Source: Brevibacterium zhoupengii
GTDB taxonomy: Bacteria; Actinomycetota; Actinomycetes; Actinomycetales; Brevibacteriaceae
Assembly (NCBI RefSeq): GCF_021117425.1
Contig: NZ_CP088298.1
Span: forward strand, 2,294,001 to 2,358,000
Direction of reading: 5' to 3'
DNA: 64,000 nucleotides
Part shown: in pieces, positions 18,935 through 28,361 of the stretch
Layout of the letters: each line of letters begins with the position of its first letter
Numbering within the stretch: position 1 is the stretch's first letter
Translations under genes and position numbers: made by a program
Notes under the pieces: model-generated
The model's database searches: none
What the model saw: only the letters and a program-made list of their open reading frames with translations
Told to the model about the DNA's origin: nothing

Positions 18935-19523
18935 CCTGTGGCTTGGGCATGCGCAGCGGCCGAATCTGGACGCTGCGCATGATCGCGTAGAACGCCAGGC
19001 CGCGTTCGACGGATCCGAATTTGGCTCGCAGTCGTCCCTTGAGGATGTAGTTGACGATGACACCGTCAAGGATGACGAGAGCCAACAGGCCCCAGACCGC
19101 GTAGGTGAAGTACTGCTGAATGGCCACGGGCTGGGTGAAAGCCACAACCAGAATCAGAATCGCAGCCGGGATGAACAGCTCTCCGATGGAGAACCTGGCA
19201 TCAATATAGTCGCGGACGTAACGACGCTGAGGTCCTTTGTCACGGCGAGTCAGGTACTGTTCTTCGCCGTTCATCATGCCGATGCGGGCACGATCACGAT
19301 CCTTGCGCGTCTGTTCCTTGGCCCTCTGGTTCGCCACCTTGCGATCCTTCGACACCAGTGGCTGCTTACGCACCGATTCCTGTTGACTGCGCTTGGGCGT
19401 CGGCCGTCCTTTCTTCTGCTCAGCCTCACGCTGCGGGGCAGCATCAGGGTGTGAACCGTCATTGTTCACCGGTCGATTGTCGGAGGATTGCGCATCCTCA
19501 TGAGTTTTTTTGCTTCCGAACAC
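18909..19523 (-). CDS. DUF3043 membrane protein
   Basis: 204 residues. A long, very basic and polar N-terminus (about 1-110, many Lys, Arg and Gln) is followed by 'RRYVRDYIDARFSIGELFIPAAILILVV' and two hydrophobic helices near 113-133 and 139-158, then a basic tail. This is the DUF3043 layout, an actinobacterial family of unknown role regularly found beside pyrD or ctaC. The GTG start has TAGTAT ending 7 bases upstream, so the mRNA is probably leaderless. It overlaps pyrD by 26 bases at the 3' ends. Confidence 0.85.
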   Translation of the reverse strand: MFGSKKTHEDAQSSDNRPVNNDGSHPDAAPQREAEQKKGRPTPKRSQQESVRKQPLVSKDRKVANQRAKEQTRKDRDRARIGMMNGEEQYLTRRDKGPQRRYVRDYIDARFSIGELFIPAAILILVVAFTQPVAIQQYFTYAVWGLLALVILDGVIVNYILKGRLRAKFGSVERGLAFYAIMRSVQIRPLRMPKPQVKRRQYPE

Positions 19524-19530
19524 CTAATGA

Positions 19531-19540
19531 ATACTACCTT
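19531..19540. promoter_or_regulatory. overlapping divergent -10 elements
   Basis: Only 23 bases separate the GTG of the DUF3043 gene (minus) from the ATG of the M20 gene (plus). TAGTAT on the minus strand (19531-19536) ends 7 bases before the GTG. TACCTT on the plus strand (19535-19540) ends 6 bases before the ATG. The hexamers share two bases, so both genes look leaderless and the promoters may exclude each other. Confidence 0.5.
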
Positions 19541-19546
19541 TGGAGA

Positions 19547-20920
19547 ATGAGCGAATCGACTTCTGCACTTGACAGTGCACAATTGCATGCCGAACTCGAC
19601 ACCATTTTCGACGAGGTGATCGACAAACTGACTGATCTTGTCGCGATCCCCTCGGTCGCGTGGCCAAGCTTCGATCCCGCACACGTGAGAGCCAGCGCCG
19701 AAGCAGTCGCGGGCCTCGCCCGCGACCTCGGGCTCGAAGTCAATATCCTGACCGCAGCTCAGGAAGACGGGTCCGAAGGCTATCCGGCTGTCGTCGCGTC
19801 GGTTCCGGCGCCCGCTGGAGCCCCGACTGTGCTGCTCTACGCCCACCACGATGTTCAGCCCCCGGGCAAGGCTGAGGCCTGGACGACCGAGCCCTTCACC
19901 GCCACCAGAACGGGGGACCGGCTCTACGGCCGTGGAGCCGCGGATGACAAAGCCGGCATCATGGTCCACCTCACCGCACTTCGTCTCCTGTCAGACCGCC
20001 TCGGCGTGGGTGTGACTCTCTTCATCGAAGGTGAGGAAGAGGCCGGCAGCCCCAGTTTCCGCAACTTCCTCGAGACCTACCAGGACAAACTCGCCGCGGA
20101 CGTCATCGTCGTGGCAGATTCCGGCAACTGGGCGGCCGGCACCCCTGCACTGACGACGAGCCTGCGCGGAATGTGCGCAGTCGAATTCAGCATCTCCACG
20201 CTTGATCACGCCGTGCACTCGGGCATGTACGGCGGCATCGTCCCCGATGCGATGCTGGCGATGACGCGCGTGTTGAGCAGCCTTCATGATGAGAATGGAT
20301 CCGTCGCCGTCAACGGGCTCAAATCTCAGGTCGACAGCGACATCGACTATGCGGAGTCGACGATCCGCGAAGACTCCGGTGTCCTCGAGTCGACCGCGCT
20401 CATCGGCTCAGGGTCATTGGCTTCGCGTCTCTGGACGCAGCCGTCGATCACCGTCATCGGTCTCGACATCCCCGACGTCGACGTGTCTTCGAACACTCTC
20501 CAGTCGAGCCTGAGGGCGAAACTGTCGATTCGACTCGCCCCCGGTGATAGCCCAGAGAATGCAGTGAAGGTCGTCGAGAAGCACCTTCGTGACAATCTTC
20601 CCTTCGGTGCCACCCTGACCATCGGAGACACCGAGGGCGGAAGCCCGTGGCAAGCCGATATGAGTGACCCTGTGGTGCAGACTGCGCAGCAGGCTCTCAC
20701 CGAGGCCTGGGGTCAGGATTCGGTGACCATGGGGATCGGCGGCTCGATCCCGTTCATCGCCGATCTTCTCGAAGTCTTCCCTCAGGCGTCCATCTTGGTC
20801 ACCGGAGTTGAGGACCCGGATGCCAGGGCACACAGCGCCAATGAGTCGCTGTATCTGCCTGACTTCAAGGCGGCCATCGTCGCCGAAGCACTGCTTCTGC
20901 AGAAATTGGCACACGGATGA
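19547..20920 (+). CDS. M20 family dipeptidase
   Basis: 457 residues, metallopeptidase family M20. Visible motifs are 'VLLYAHHDVQP' (metal His and catalytic Asp), 'LYGRGAADDKAGI' (bridging Asp), 'FIEGEEEAGSP' (catalytic Glu and metal Glu) and 'GGSIPFIADL'. The central dimerisation domain covers about 190-300. It most likely hydrolyses dipeptides in the cytoplasm. The GGAG just before the ATG is too close to act as a ribosome-binding site, whereas a TACCTT hexamer fits a leaderless start. It is followed at 84 bases by erpA. Confidence 0.9.
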   Translation: MSESTSALDSAQLHAELDTIFDEVIDKLTDLVAIPSVAWPSFDPAHVRASAEAVAGLARDLGLEVNILTAAQEDGSEGYPAVVASVPAPAGAPTVLLYAHHDVQPPGKAEAWTTEPFTATRTGDRLYGRGAADDKAGIMVHLTALRLLSDRLGVGVTLFIEGEEEAGSPSFRNFLETYQDKLAADVIVVADSGNWAAGTPALTTSLRGMCAVEFSISTLDHAVHSGMYGGIVPDAMLAMTRVLSSLHDENGSVAVNGLKSQVDSDIDYAESTIREDSGVLESTALIGSGSLASRLWTQPSITVIGLDIPDVDVSSNTLQSSLRAKLSIRLAPGDSPENAVKVVEKHLRDNLPFGATLTIGDTEGGSPWQADMSDPVVQTAQQALTEAWGQDSVTMGIGGSIPFIADLLEVFPQASILVTGVEDPDARAHSANESLYLPDFKAAIVAEALLLQKLAHG

Positions 20921-21004
20921 GGGGTACTGGGGAATAGGTTCGCTGACTAATACGTTGTCCGCGGTGTAGCCTGGAGACAGGCAGGATCGAAATAAGGAGT
21001 AACC

Positions 21005-21358
21005 ATGACTGTGACGAACGAAACGATGGCCACGCACGAGGTCGAACTGTCGAGCACGGCAGCCGAGAAGGTGCGCAGCCTGCTGCAGCAAGAAGGTCGC
21101 GATGACCTGCGTCTGCGTGTGGCCGTTCAGCCCGGCGGCTGCTCCGGCCTGATCTACCAGCTCTACTTCGACGAGCGCCAGCTCGACGGTGACGCTGTAC
21201 GTGACTTCGACGGCGTCGAGGTCATCGTCGATCGGATGAGCGTGCCCTACCTCGGTGGTTCGACCATCGATTTCGCCGACACCATCGAGAAGCAGGGATT
21301 CACGATCGACAACCCGAATGCCGGGGGCTCCTGCGCATGCGGTGACTCGTTCCACTGA
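21005..21358 (+). CDS. erpA: iron-sulfur cluster insertion protein ErpA
   Basis: 117-residue A-type Fe-S carrier. The three ligand cysteines are present: Cys46 in 'VQPGGCSGL' and Cys110/Cys112 in 'GGSCACG'. It passes Fe-S clusters to client enzymes such as LipA, QcrA and radical-SAM proteins also encoded in this window. AAGGAG lies 7 bases before the ATG. In mycobacteria and corynebacteria the gene also lies close to ctaC. Confidence 0.95.
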   Translation: MTVTNETMATHEVELSSTAAEKVRSLLQQEGRDDLRLRVAVQPGGCSGLIYQLYFDERQLDGDAVRDFDGVEVIVDRMSVPYLGGSTIDFADTIEKQGFTIDNPNAGGSCACGDSFH

Positions 21359-21394
21359 TGCCGACCTGCTGAATCAGACCTGAAAGTCACTGAG

Positions 21395-22099
21395 ATGGAC
21401 CTGGAGGATCTGCGCGCCGTGTCATACACGGCAACGCAGACCCAGGTCCTCTCTTCGTATCGGGCCGGACTGTTCCCCATGGGAATCGGCAGCGGCGGCA
21501 CCGGCCGCATGGGTTGGTGGGGTCCGCGACGTCGCGGAGTCCTCCTCCCCGGAGATCTCAAGGTCAGCAAGAGCTTGCGCAAGTCGATGCGCCATTTCGA
21601 CTGCAGCGTAAATACAGACTTCGAACACGTCATCCGGTCATGTGCTGACCCCAGCAGGCCCGGCAGTTGGATCACAGAAGACATCATCAGCCTCTACCTG
21701 AGCCTCCACAGGGACGGCTGGGCGCATTCGGTGGAAGTCAGATCCGAAGGGGTACTCGTCGGCGGTCTCTACGGCGTCGCTATGGGCTCACTCTTCGCCG
21801 GTGAGTCGATGTTCCACACGCAGCGCGATGCCTCCAAGGCCGCACTCGCACACCTTGTCTCCCTCTTCGACGGAACCCTGTCTGATACCAGGTCTGAGGC
21901 TGGGACGGAAAGCACAGCCTCAACGGCTCCCACCTCGGTCGATGATGACGAGAACAGTCAGAAATGGCTCATCGATACACAGTGGCAGACCTCACATCTG
22001 GCAAGCCTCGGCGTGTCGGAGATCAGCGGTCTCGAGTACTCCACTCGGCTAGATTCCGCTCTCCGCGGGGATCGTTGTCAGGTTATTCTCAACAAATGA
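21395..22099 (+). CDS. aat: leucyl/phenylalanyl-tRNA-protein transferase
   Basis: 234 residues. The family motifs are 'LSSYRAGLFPMGIG', 'WWGPRRRGVL', 'SKSLRKSMR', 'SWITEDIISLYLSLH', 'GGLYGVAMGSLFAGESMFH' and 'LIDTQWQTSHLASLGV'. It adds Leu or Phe to N-terminal Arg or Lys of proteins and so marks them for ClpS/ClpAP-type degradation. An unusual acidic, Ser/Thr-rich insert of about 25 residues ('SDTRSEAGTESTASTAPTS' followed by 'VDDDENSQ') separates the last two motifs, where most members have only a few residues. It lies 36 bases after erpA. Confidence 0.88.
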   Translation: MDLEDLRAVSYTATQTQVLSSYRAGLFPMGIGSGGTGRMGWWGPRRRGVLLPGDLKVSKSLRKSMRHFDCSVNTDFEHVIRSCADPSRPGSWITEDIISLYLSLHRDGWAHSVEVRSEGVLVGGLYGVAMGSLFAGESMFHTQRDASKAALAHLVSLFDGTLSDTRSEAGTESTASTAPTSVDDDENSQKWLIDTQWQTSHLASLGVSEISGLEYSTRLDSALRGDRCQVILNK

Positions 22100-22135
22100 T
22101 CATTTGCATGTGAATTTCTACCGCTTGTAGCGGTA
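22093..22135. promoter_or_regulatory. palindrome and hairpin between aat and ctaC
   Basis: A perfect 14-base palindrome CAAATGATCATTTG (22093-22106) covers the aat stop codon, and TACCGC-N5-GCGGTA (22119-22135) follows. They may be the aat terminator and/or an operator for ctaCDF. No regulator family is assigned. Confidence 0.35.
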
Positions 22136-22207
22136 CTCTGGTAACTGACATAGTAAGAATTCGTCTTTGGGGCACCCCGGGGCGAATAAGGTTGTGAAAG
22201 GCTGCAC

Positions 22208-23080
22208 GTGGATTCTCCGAATCAGGCAGGACCGGGAAGGTCCTGGGCGAAGCGGCTCGGCACTCTGGGCGCCGTCGCTGTACTGGCGTTGCTGTCCGGC
22301 TGCACGAAAGAGCAGGTCTCCACAGGATTCTTCCCCGCCGAATCGAAGGGCGCCACCAACCACACTGAGGCCTATACCTCCCTGTGGAACGGTGCATGGA
22401 TCGCCCTGCTGATCGTGGGGCTGATCGTGTGGGGACTCATTCTGTGGTCGATGGTCGCCTACCGCCGCCGCAAGAACGATCGCGGACTGCCTGTGCAGCT
22501 GCGCTACAGTATGCCGATCGAAATCCTGTTCACGGTCACTCCAGTCATCCTGGTCCTGGGATTCTTCTTCCAGAGCGTCCAGGTCATGGAGAAGACCACT
22601 GACGACACCACTCCAGGTGAGCAGGTCATCGAAGTCGCTGCCAAACAATGGGCATGGGACTTCAACTACGTCAATCAAGACGTGTATTTCGCTGGTACGC
22701 AGGTTCCGCTCGACGGCACTGAGAAGCCGGGGGAGGAGGCTCCGACCCTCTACCTCCCGGTCGATACCGACCTCGAGATCAAGTTGCGTTCACGCGATGT
22801 CATTCACTCGTTCTGGGTCCCCGCTTTCCTCGAGAAGCGCGACATGATTCCTGGTCACGACCAGAGTCTGCATCTGCGCGCCGAGAAAGAAGGCGAGTAC
22901 GTGGGCAAGTGCGCTGAGCTGTGCGGTGAATACCACTCTGAAATGCTCTTTAATGTGAAGGTCGTCTCCAAGGCCGAGTTCGAGGACTACACCAAGTCCC
23001 TCGCCGACGAAGGCAACAAGGGCCAGCTCGGCCCTGAGTACGATCGCAACTGGTACCCGAAAGAAGGTGCTGAAAAATGA
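22208..23080 (+). CDS. ctaC: cytochrome c oxidase subunit II
   Basis: 290 residues. The N-terminal signal ends in the lipobox 'LLSGC' (Cys32), followed by two membrane helices (about 64-86 and 105-125) and a periplasmic-side cupredoxin domain. The CuA site is complete: 'VIHSFWVP' and '[12 protein letters not shown]' with Cys235, Cys239, His243 and Met246. It accepts electrons from the di-heme QcrC within the bcc-aa3 supercomplex. GTG start with GAAAGG 6 bases upstream. Its ATGA overlaps ctaD. Confidence 0.97.
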   Translation: MDSPNQAGPGRSWAKRLGTLGAVAVLALLSGCTKEQVSTGFFPAESKGATNHTEAYTSLWNGAWIALLIVGLIVWGLILWSMVAYRRRKNDRGLPVQLRYSMPIEILFTVTPVILVLGFFFQSVQVMEKTTDDTTPGEQVIEVAAKQWAWDFNYVNQDVYFAGTQVPLDGTEKPGEEAPTLYLPVDTDLEIKLRSRDVIHSFWVPAFLEKRDMIPGHDQSLHLRAEKEGEYVGKCAELCGEYHSEMLFNVKVVSKAEFEDYTKSLADEGNKGQLGPEYDRNWYPKEGAEK

Positions 23081-24774
23081 CCGCAACGATGAATCAGGCG
23101 GCCCTTGACGCCCCCGTTGTTCCTCGGAGCAAGGGAAAGATCATCGTCGACTGGATCACGTCGACCGACCATAAGACGATCGGCTACATGTACCTGATCG
23201 CGTCGTTCATCTTCTTCTGCGTCGGTGGCGTCATGGCGCTCATCATCCGGCTCGAACTCTTCGACCCGGGCATGCAGATCATTGAGACCAAGGAGCAGTA
23301 CAACCAGCTGTTCACGATGCACGGCACGCTCATGCTGCTGATGTTCGCGACTCCGTTGTTCGCTGGCTTTGCCAACGTGATCATGCCGTTGCAGATCGGT
23401 GCCCCAGACGTGGCTTTCCCCCGTCTGAACGCCTTCGCCTTCTGGATGTTCCTGTTCGGATCGCTGATCGCCCTCTCCGGTTTCCTCACTCCTCAGGGAG
23501 CGGCCTCGTTCGGATGGACTGCCTACGCGCCTCTGAGCAATACGACGTTCACTCCGGGCGCCGGCGGAAACCTGTGGGTTCTCGGCTTGGCCCTGCAGGG
23601 AATCGGAACGATCCTCGGTTCGGTCAACTTCATCACCACCGTGATCACGATGCGTGCTCCCGGTATGACAATGTTCCGTATGCCCATCTTCACCTGGAAC
23701 GTTCTCATCACCGGTATCCTCGTCCTGATGGCTTTCCAGCCTCTCGCGGCGGCTCTGCTCGTGTTGGGATCCGACCGAATATTGGGATCCCACGTCTTCA
23801 GCCCCGGCAACGGGGGACCGATCTTGTGGCAGCACCTATTCTGGTTCTTCGGGCACCCCGAGGTCTATGTCATCGCTCTGCCATTCTTCGGTATCGTGAC
23901 GGAGATATTCCCTGTCTTCAGCCGCAAGCCCGTCTTCGGTTACAAAGAACTGGTCTTCGCAACAATCTCGATCGCAGCGCTGTCTGTGACCGTCTGGGCC
24001 CACCACATGTATGTCACCGGCGTTGTAGCCCTGCCGTTCTTCGCCTTCATGACAATGCTCATCGCGATTCCGACAGGGGTGAAGTTCTTCAACTGGGTCG
24101 GCACGATGTGGCGAGGGTCGATCACCTTTGAGACACCGATGATCTGGTCCATCGGGTTCCTCGTCACATTCCTCTTCGGCGGTCTCACCGGTGTCATCCT
24201 GGCCAGCCCTGCCCTTGATATGCAGGTCTCTGACTCCTACTTCGTCGTGGCTCACTTCCACTACGTGGTCTTCGGTACGGTCGTGTTCGCGATGTTCGCG
24301 GGATTCTACTTCTGGTGGCCGAAGTGGACCGGCAGGATGCTCAACGAGAAGCTGGGGCACATTCACTTCTGGATGCTGTTCGTCGGCTTCCACGGCACTT
24401 TCCTCGTCCAGCATTGGCTGGGAGTCGACGGCATGCCCCGCCGCTATGCCGACTACCTTCCGCAGGACGGCTTCACCTGGATGAACCAGGTGTCAACAGT
24501 CGGAGCAATGGTCCTCGGATTGTCCATGGTTCCCTTCTTCTGGAACGTTTGGATCACCGCTCGCAATGCACCTAAGGTGACAGTGGATGACCCTTGGGGT
24601 TACGGCGGATCACTGGAGTGGGCGACTTCCTGCCCACCTCCTCGCCACAACTTCACCTCGCTGCCGCGCATCCGTTCCGAGCGCCCGGCATTCGATGTGA
24701 ACCACCCGGAGCTACTCGAGTACGCTGGGCACGGGACCGCAGAGCCGCAACTCACAGGAGGTAAAGTCAAGTGA
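23077..24774 (+). CDS. ctaD: cytochrome c oxidase subunit I
   Basis: 565 residues with twelve predicted membrane helices. The heme and CuB ligands are in '[13 protein letters not shown]', '[16 protein letters not shown]' (His-Tyr crosslink pair), 'WAHHMYVTG' and '[11 protein letters not shown]'. It is the catalytic oxygen-reducing, proton-pumping subunit of the aa3 oxidase. The start overlaps ctaC by 4 bases and the end overlaps ctaF by 4, which indicates translational coupling. Confidence 0.98.
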   Translation: MTATMNQAALDAPVVPRSKGKIIVDWITSTDHKTIGYMYLIASFIFFCVGGVMALIIRLELFDPGMQIIETKEQYNQLFTMHGTLMLLMFATPLFAGFANVIMPLQIGAPDVAFPRLNAFAFWMFLFGSLIALSGFLTPQGAASFGWTAYAPLSNTTFTPGAGGNLWVLGLALQGIGTILGSVNFITTVITMRAPGMTMFRMPIFTWNVLITGILVLMAFQPLAAALLVLGSDRILGSHVFSPGNGGPILWQHLFWFFGHPEVYVIALPFFGIVTEIFPVFSRKPVFGYKELVFATISIAALSVTVWAHHMYVTGVVALPFFAFMTMLIAIPTGVKFFNWVGTMWRGSITFETPMIWSIGFLVTFLFGGLTGVILASPALDMQVSDSYFVVAHFHYVVFGTVVFAMFAGFYFWWPKWTGRMLNEKLGHIHFWMLFVGFHGTFLVQHWLGVDGMPRRYADYLPQDGFTWMNQVSTVGAMVLGLSMVPFFWNVWITARNAPKVTVDDPWGYGGSLEWATSCPPPRHNFTSLPRIRSERPAFDVNHPELLEYAGHGTAEPQLTGGKVK

Positions 24775-25172
24775 AATCCTCGATCTATGTCTTCGTGATC
24801 TGTGGCCTCTTCTTCGCAGCCGTTGGAGTCTTCTATGGGTTCTACACGGACTTCTCCGAGATGGTCGGTTTCCCGGCATTGCTCCTTGTCGGTGCGATGT
24901 CCTTGATGATAGGCGTCTACCTGTGGCTGACCGACCGTCGGGTCGGGCGCCAGCCCCAGGATAACGAGCATGCAGAGATCTCCGATGCCGACGCGGAGTA
25001 CGGTTTCTTCAGCCCATGGAGCTGGTGGCCGATCGTGTGTGCCGGCGCGGCCGCTGTGTCGTTCTACGGAATCGCTATGGGTTGGTGGATCTTCCCCTTC
25101 GGTGCGGTGCTCGGCCTCGTCGCTCTCGTCGGACTCTCCTACGAACACGATCGTGGGGATCACGCCCACTGA
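24771..25172 (+). CDS. ctaF: cytochrome c oxidase subunit IV, actinobacterial
   Basis: 133 residues with about four hydrophobic segments (4-24, 33-53, 83-101 and 105-125) and a short polar loop containing '[13 protein letters not shown]'. This is the actinobacteria-specific small subunit of the aa3 oxidase (CtaF). The GTG start overlaps the ctaD stop in GTGA. A strong hairpin follows 31 bases after the stop. Confidence 0.93.
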   Translation: MKSSIYVFVICGLFFAAVGVFYGFYTDFSEMVGFPALLLVGAMSLMIGVYLWLTDRRVGRQPQDNEHAEISDADAEYGFFSPWSWWPIVCAGAAAVSFYGIAMGWWIFPFGAVLGLVALVGLSYEHDRGDHAH

Positions 25173-25203
25173 TTCGGTGTAGAGCGAACACTGTTTGAAG
25201 ATA

Positions 25204-25245
25204 ACGTTGATGGCCCGGACTCTTATGAGTTCGGGCCATCAACGT
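25204..25245 (+). terminator. terminator of ctaC-ctaD-ctaF
   Basis: 19-bp inverted repeat with one G-T wobble (ACGTTGATGGCCCG... pairing with CGGGCCATCAACGT) around the loop TTAT. Confidence 0.9.
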
Positions 25246-26653
25246 ATTCACCCAAAGAATCGTCAGTTCCCTGCTCAGCCGAACATGCGACCTCATCCGA
25301 TAACTGGTCGCCAGCTGTTCTCGCTCGCCGTGTCCGGGTGCTCGCCTGTGGGAGGTAGCGGCCCGAGCTCAGGGCCGATGTCATCAGACCCTGTCAGTGG
25401 ATCGAACACCGCATCAATTGGTTCTTCTAGGGATGCCCGAACATACTGCGACGTCATCATCACAGCTATCGCCATCAGGAGCGCTTGAAAAGCCCCGAGG
25501 TGCCTGTGTCACGACAAAGAGATGCAACTTGGTATCGCAAGGACCAGTCTTCGCGCTGGTTGTGGGCTGCTCAGGCCGTTTTCGTCTGTTGGATGATCAC
25601 TCCGGAGTCCCTGCCCAAATCATGCCGATCAACCTAGCTGGCACATAGACTGCATGTGACGTCCGATTGACCAGACAAGATATCGGAAGAATGGTCCTGT
25701 CGGCTATCGAAGTGTGTCAGCGCGTGAACGCGACATGGTAGTCCCGACATAGATGAGTATTCCTCCCACGCGCAGCGGTGGAAGGCTATGTTCTCCGAGA
25801 CTCTCATAGCCTTGACGGTATCCCCGACTTTTGTCGCCTCGAGCCATCGCACGAGCCCTGTATGGCCACCCAGAGTGATCAAATTGGCGCAGGGGCAGTG
25901 GCCAGTGATCAGGGCCGATCAGAGCCCGGCGCTTGGGCACTTCGCAACGTTGCACTCGACCGTCAACATGAGTCTCGCGGCGCGAATGGAGACATTATCT
26001 TTGAGGCCGTGATGGGTGCCGATGCTTTGGCTCGAACGGGTGCAAACTCTGAGTTGAGGTTCATATTCAGTTCGATAGCGCTCGTATTGCCTTCGACACC
26101 AGCGCGAGCCTCCCACCGTCGCCGTCTCCGTGTTCCCGCCATCGGTCAATGAAGCAGACTCTGCGTCTCGTGGTCATGACTGTTGTAAGACCCCTGGACC
26201 GTCTGCTCAGCGGATAGTCGGTGTGGGCACCGGGCTTGTCGCAGGTCGACACTATGCTGGCCGAAAAGACGGCCCGTGATCATCCAAATCGTCTGCTCTG
26301 ACGTCGTTCGCCACTGATAGTTCCACTGACCTACTCGCCACGGGGGAGTGTCGACTGTCAGTCATCGAAATCTGCACCTGGGTGAAGAATACGTCCCCTG
26401 GAACGACGCCAGACAACTGGTCGGTGGCATGTTCGTGGTGCTACCCAGTCGAGTGTTGCTACCCAGTCGCAGCAGAAGGACTACAGCCCAGCTTGATTCT
26501 GAGCCTGTGAGGCGAGGGAGGTCGAAACCACGATCACCTCGACACTGCAGCCGAGCTGAGAAACAGGGGTCCCAACGAGCGATGGCCACACGTGCGACTG
26601 AGGCCGTCGAGCTGTCCAGCTCGAACAGTTTGCCGTACTCCAAAGCAACATGG
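25246..26653. other. 1.4-kb stretch without a recognisable gene
   Basis: It lies between the two facing respiratory operons and is closed on each side by their terminators. GC is lower than in neighbouring genes, stop codons are scattered in all six frames, and no frame over 130 codons has a family motif or good start. Short frames such as the minus-strand one at 25293-25475 (a hydrophobic start then an acidic, Pro-rich tail) and plus-strand 25861-26060 have protein-like composition but are interrupted. A 14-base near-repeat (GTGCTACCCAGTCG / TTGCTACCCAGTCG) starts at about 26438 and 26457. Most likely it is decayed coding sequence; no inverted repeats of an insertion sequence were found. Confidence 0.55.
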
Positions 26654-26688
26654 CGGAGGGGCCCAACATTGGCTGTTGGGCCCCTCCG
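26654..26688 (-). terminator. terminator of ctaE-qcrCAB
   Basis: Perfect 15-bp inverted repeat (CGGAGGGGCCCAACA and complement) around TTGGC, 47 bases beyond the qcrB stop on the minus strand. Confidence 0.9.
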
Positions 26689-26735
26689 TCTGATCACTGG
26701 TTCATCAGGATTCTACGATCCGAACTCGCGTTAGC

Positions 26736-28361
26736 TCAGTAACCAATCTTCTTGTGAGAGTTCGACTCTACAGAATCATGATCGTGATGCGATGCTTCAA
26801 GCTCCTGCTTCGTCACCGGTGCGACGCGGTCTTCGAAGAAAAACTTGGACAGCTTCGCACGGAACTTCTCGAGTCCAGTGATCTTGCCTTCGGCATTCGG
26901 CTCTGCCGGTGTATACGATGGCGACTCGAATGCTGTCAGCTTCCACAGTTTATGTGGCGGCAGTGCTTCGTGACGCTCAAGGAACTCACCATGGGGGAGC
27001 CGGATGATGTTGGCCGTCTCCCGACCATGCAGTGCGATCTCACGATCCTTGCGCTGCAGACCGATGCACATCCGCTTCGTGATGATGTAGCCGATGATCG
27101 GCCCAAAGAAGAACAAGAAACGGAAAATGTAGATCATGTCATTGAGCGACATCTGGAAGAACACAGCAACGATATCGCCCGAGGCTGCGGCCCACATGTT
27201 GCAGTAGAAGATGATGCCGGCAACACCGATTGCAGTACGAGTGGGATTGTTGCGTGGACGATCGAGGATGTGGTGTTCACGCTTGTCCTTGAGCAGCCAG
27301 GACTCGAAGAACGGATAGATGAACATCGCGCCGAAGACGCCGCCCATGACAATCACGGCGCTGTTGATATTCAACGAGATCGGCCAACCGGCAATGTAGA
27401 ACTCAAGCCAGCCTGGAACGATGCGCAAGAATCCGTCTGCCCAGCCGATATACCAGTCAGGCTGCGTACCGGCCGACACCGGAGACGGGTCGTACGGGCC
27501 GTAGTTCCAGATCGGGTTGATCGTGAACAACGCAGAGATCAATGAAACAAGACCGAAGATGAGGAAGAAGAAGCCTCCACCCTTGGCTGCGAATGTCGGC
27601 AAGACAGGCTCGCCGACGACGTTCTTCTCAGTGTTGCCAGCGCCTGGGTACTGTGTGTGCTTGTGCACGACGACAAACACCAGGTGGATACCGATCAGAG
27701 CGATCAGCAGTGCCGGAACGATCATGATGTGGAGCGAGTAGAGCCTGGCGACGATGTCGGTGCCGGGGAACTCACCGCCGAAGATGAAGTAAGAGAGATA
27801 CGTTCCCACCAGGGGCAACGATTTCACAATGCCGTCAATGATTCGCAGACCGTTGCCCGAGAGAAGATCATCGGGCAGCGAGTAGCCGGTGAAGCCGGCC
27901 GCCATACCCATGATCACCAGGAGCACACCGACGATCCAGTTGAGCTCGCGAGGGCGACGGAACGCGCCGGTGAAGAACACGCGCAGCATGTGAATGCTCA
28001 GTGCGGCAACGAACAGCAGGGCACCCCAGTGGTGCATCTGACGAATGAACAGTCCGCCACGGATTTCGAATGAGATCGCCAGGGTCGAGTTGTACGCCTC
28101 TGAGATCTCGACGCCGCGCAGCGGAGCCCAAGGACCCTCGTAGTGCATCTCGCCCATCGCAGGGGTGAAGAAGAAGGTCAGGAACGTTCCGGAGAGGATA
28201 ACGATGACGAAGCTGTAGAGAGCGACTTCACCGAGCATGAACGACCAGTGGGAAGGAAAGATCTTCCGTCCGAACTCGCGGACGAGGACCGAAGCCCCGA
28301 CGCGGGTTTCGGTGAAGTTCGCGGCCTTCCCGATGGCGGTTGTGGGTTGTGTAGTACTCAT
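26736..28361 (-). CDS. qcrB: cytochrome bc1 complex cytochrome b subunit
   Basis: 541 residues, with the long C-terminal extension typical of actinobacterial QcrB (proteobacterial homologues are nearer 400). It has eight or nine membrane helices, bis-heme b ligands in 'QMHHWGALLFVAALSIHMLR' and 'SLHIMIVPALLIALIGIHL', and the Qo-site region 'PDWYIGWADGFLRI' (Q-drug pocket). It oxidises menaquinol and is the target of telacebec-type inhibitors in mycobacteria. Its ATG overlaps the qcrA stop by 4 bases (ATGA). Confidence 0.98.
   Translation of the reverse strand: MSTTQPTTAIGKAANFTETRVGASVLVREFGRKIFPSHWSFMLGEVALYSFVIVILSGTFLTFFFTPAMGEMHYEGPWAPLRGVEISEAYNSTLAISFEIRGGLFIRQMHHWGALLFVAALSIHMLRVFFTGAFRRPRELNWIVGVLLVIMGMAAGFTGYSLPDDLLSGNGLRIIDGIVKSLPLVGTYLSYFIFGGEFPGTDIVARLYSLHIMIVPALLIALIGIHLVFVVVHKHTQYPGAGNTEKNVVGEPVLPTFAAKGGGFFFLIFGLVSLISALFTINPIWNYGPYDPSPVSAGTQPDWYIGWADGFLRIVPGWLEFYIAGWPISLNINSAVIVMGGVFGAMFIYPFFESWLLKDKREHHILDRPRNNPTRTAIGVAGIIFYCNMWAAASGDIVAVFFQMSLNDMIYIFRFLFFFGPIIGYIITKRMCIGLQRKDREIALHGRETANIIRLPHGEFLERHEALPPHKLWKLTAFESPSYTPAEPNAEGKITGLEKFRAKLSKFFFEDRVAPVTKQELEASHHDHDSVESNSHKKIGY

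Noticed and set aside
25293..25475. Minus-strand 60-codon frame after ctaF with protein-like composition
   Set aside because: No ribosome-binding site, no homologue recalled, and an upstream stop close by; kept only as part of the decayed stretch.
26348..26734. 128-codon frame before qcrB
   Set aside because: It runs through the qcrB terminator hairpin, lacks a good start, and has Arg/Ser-rich content without a motif.
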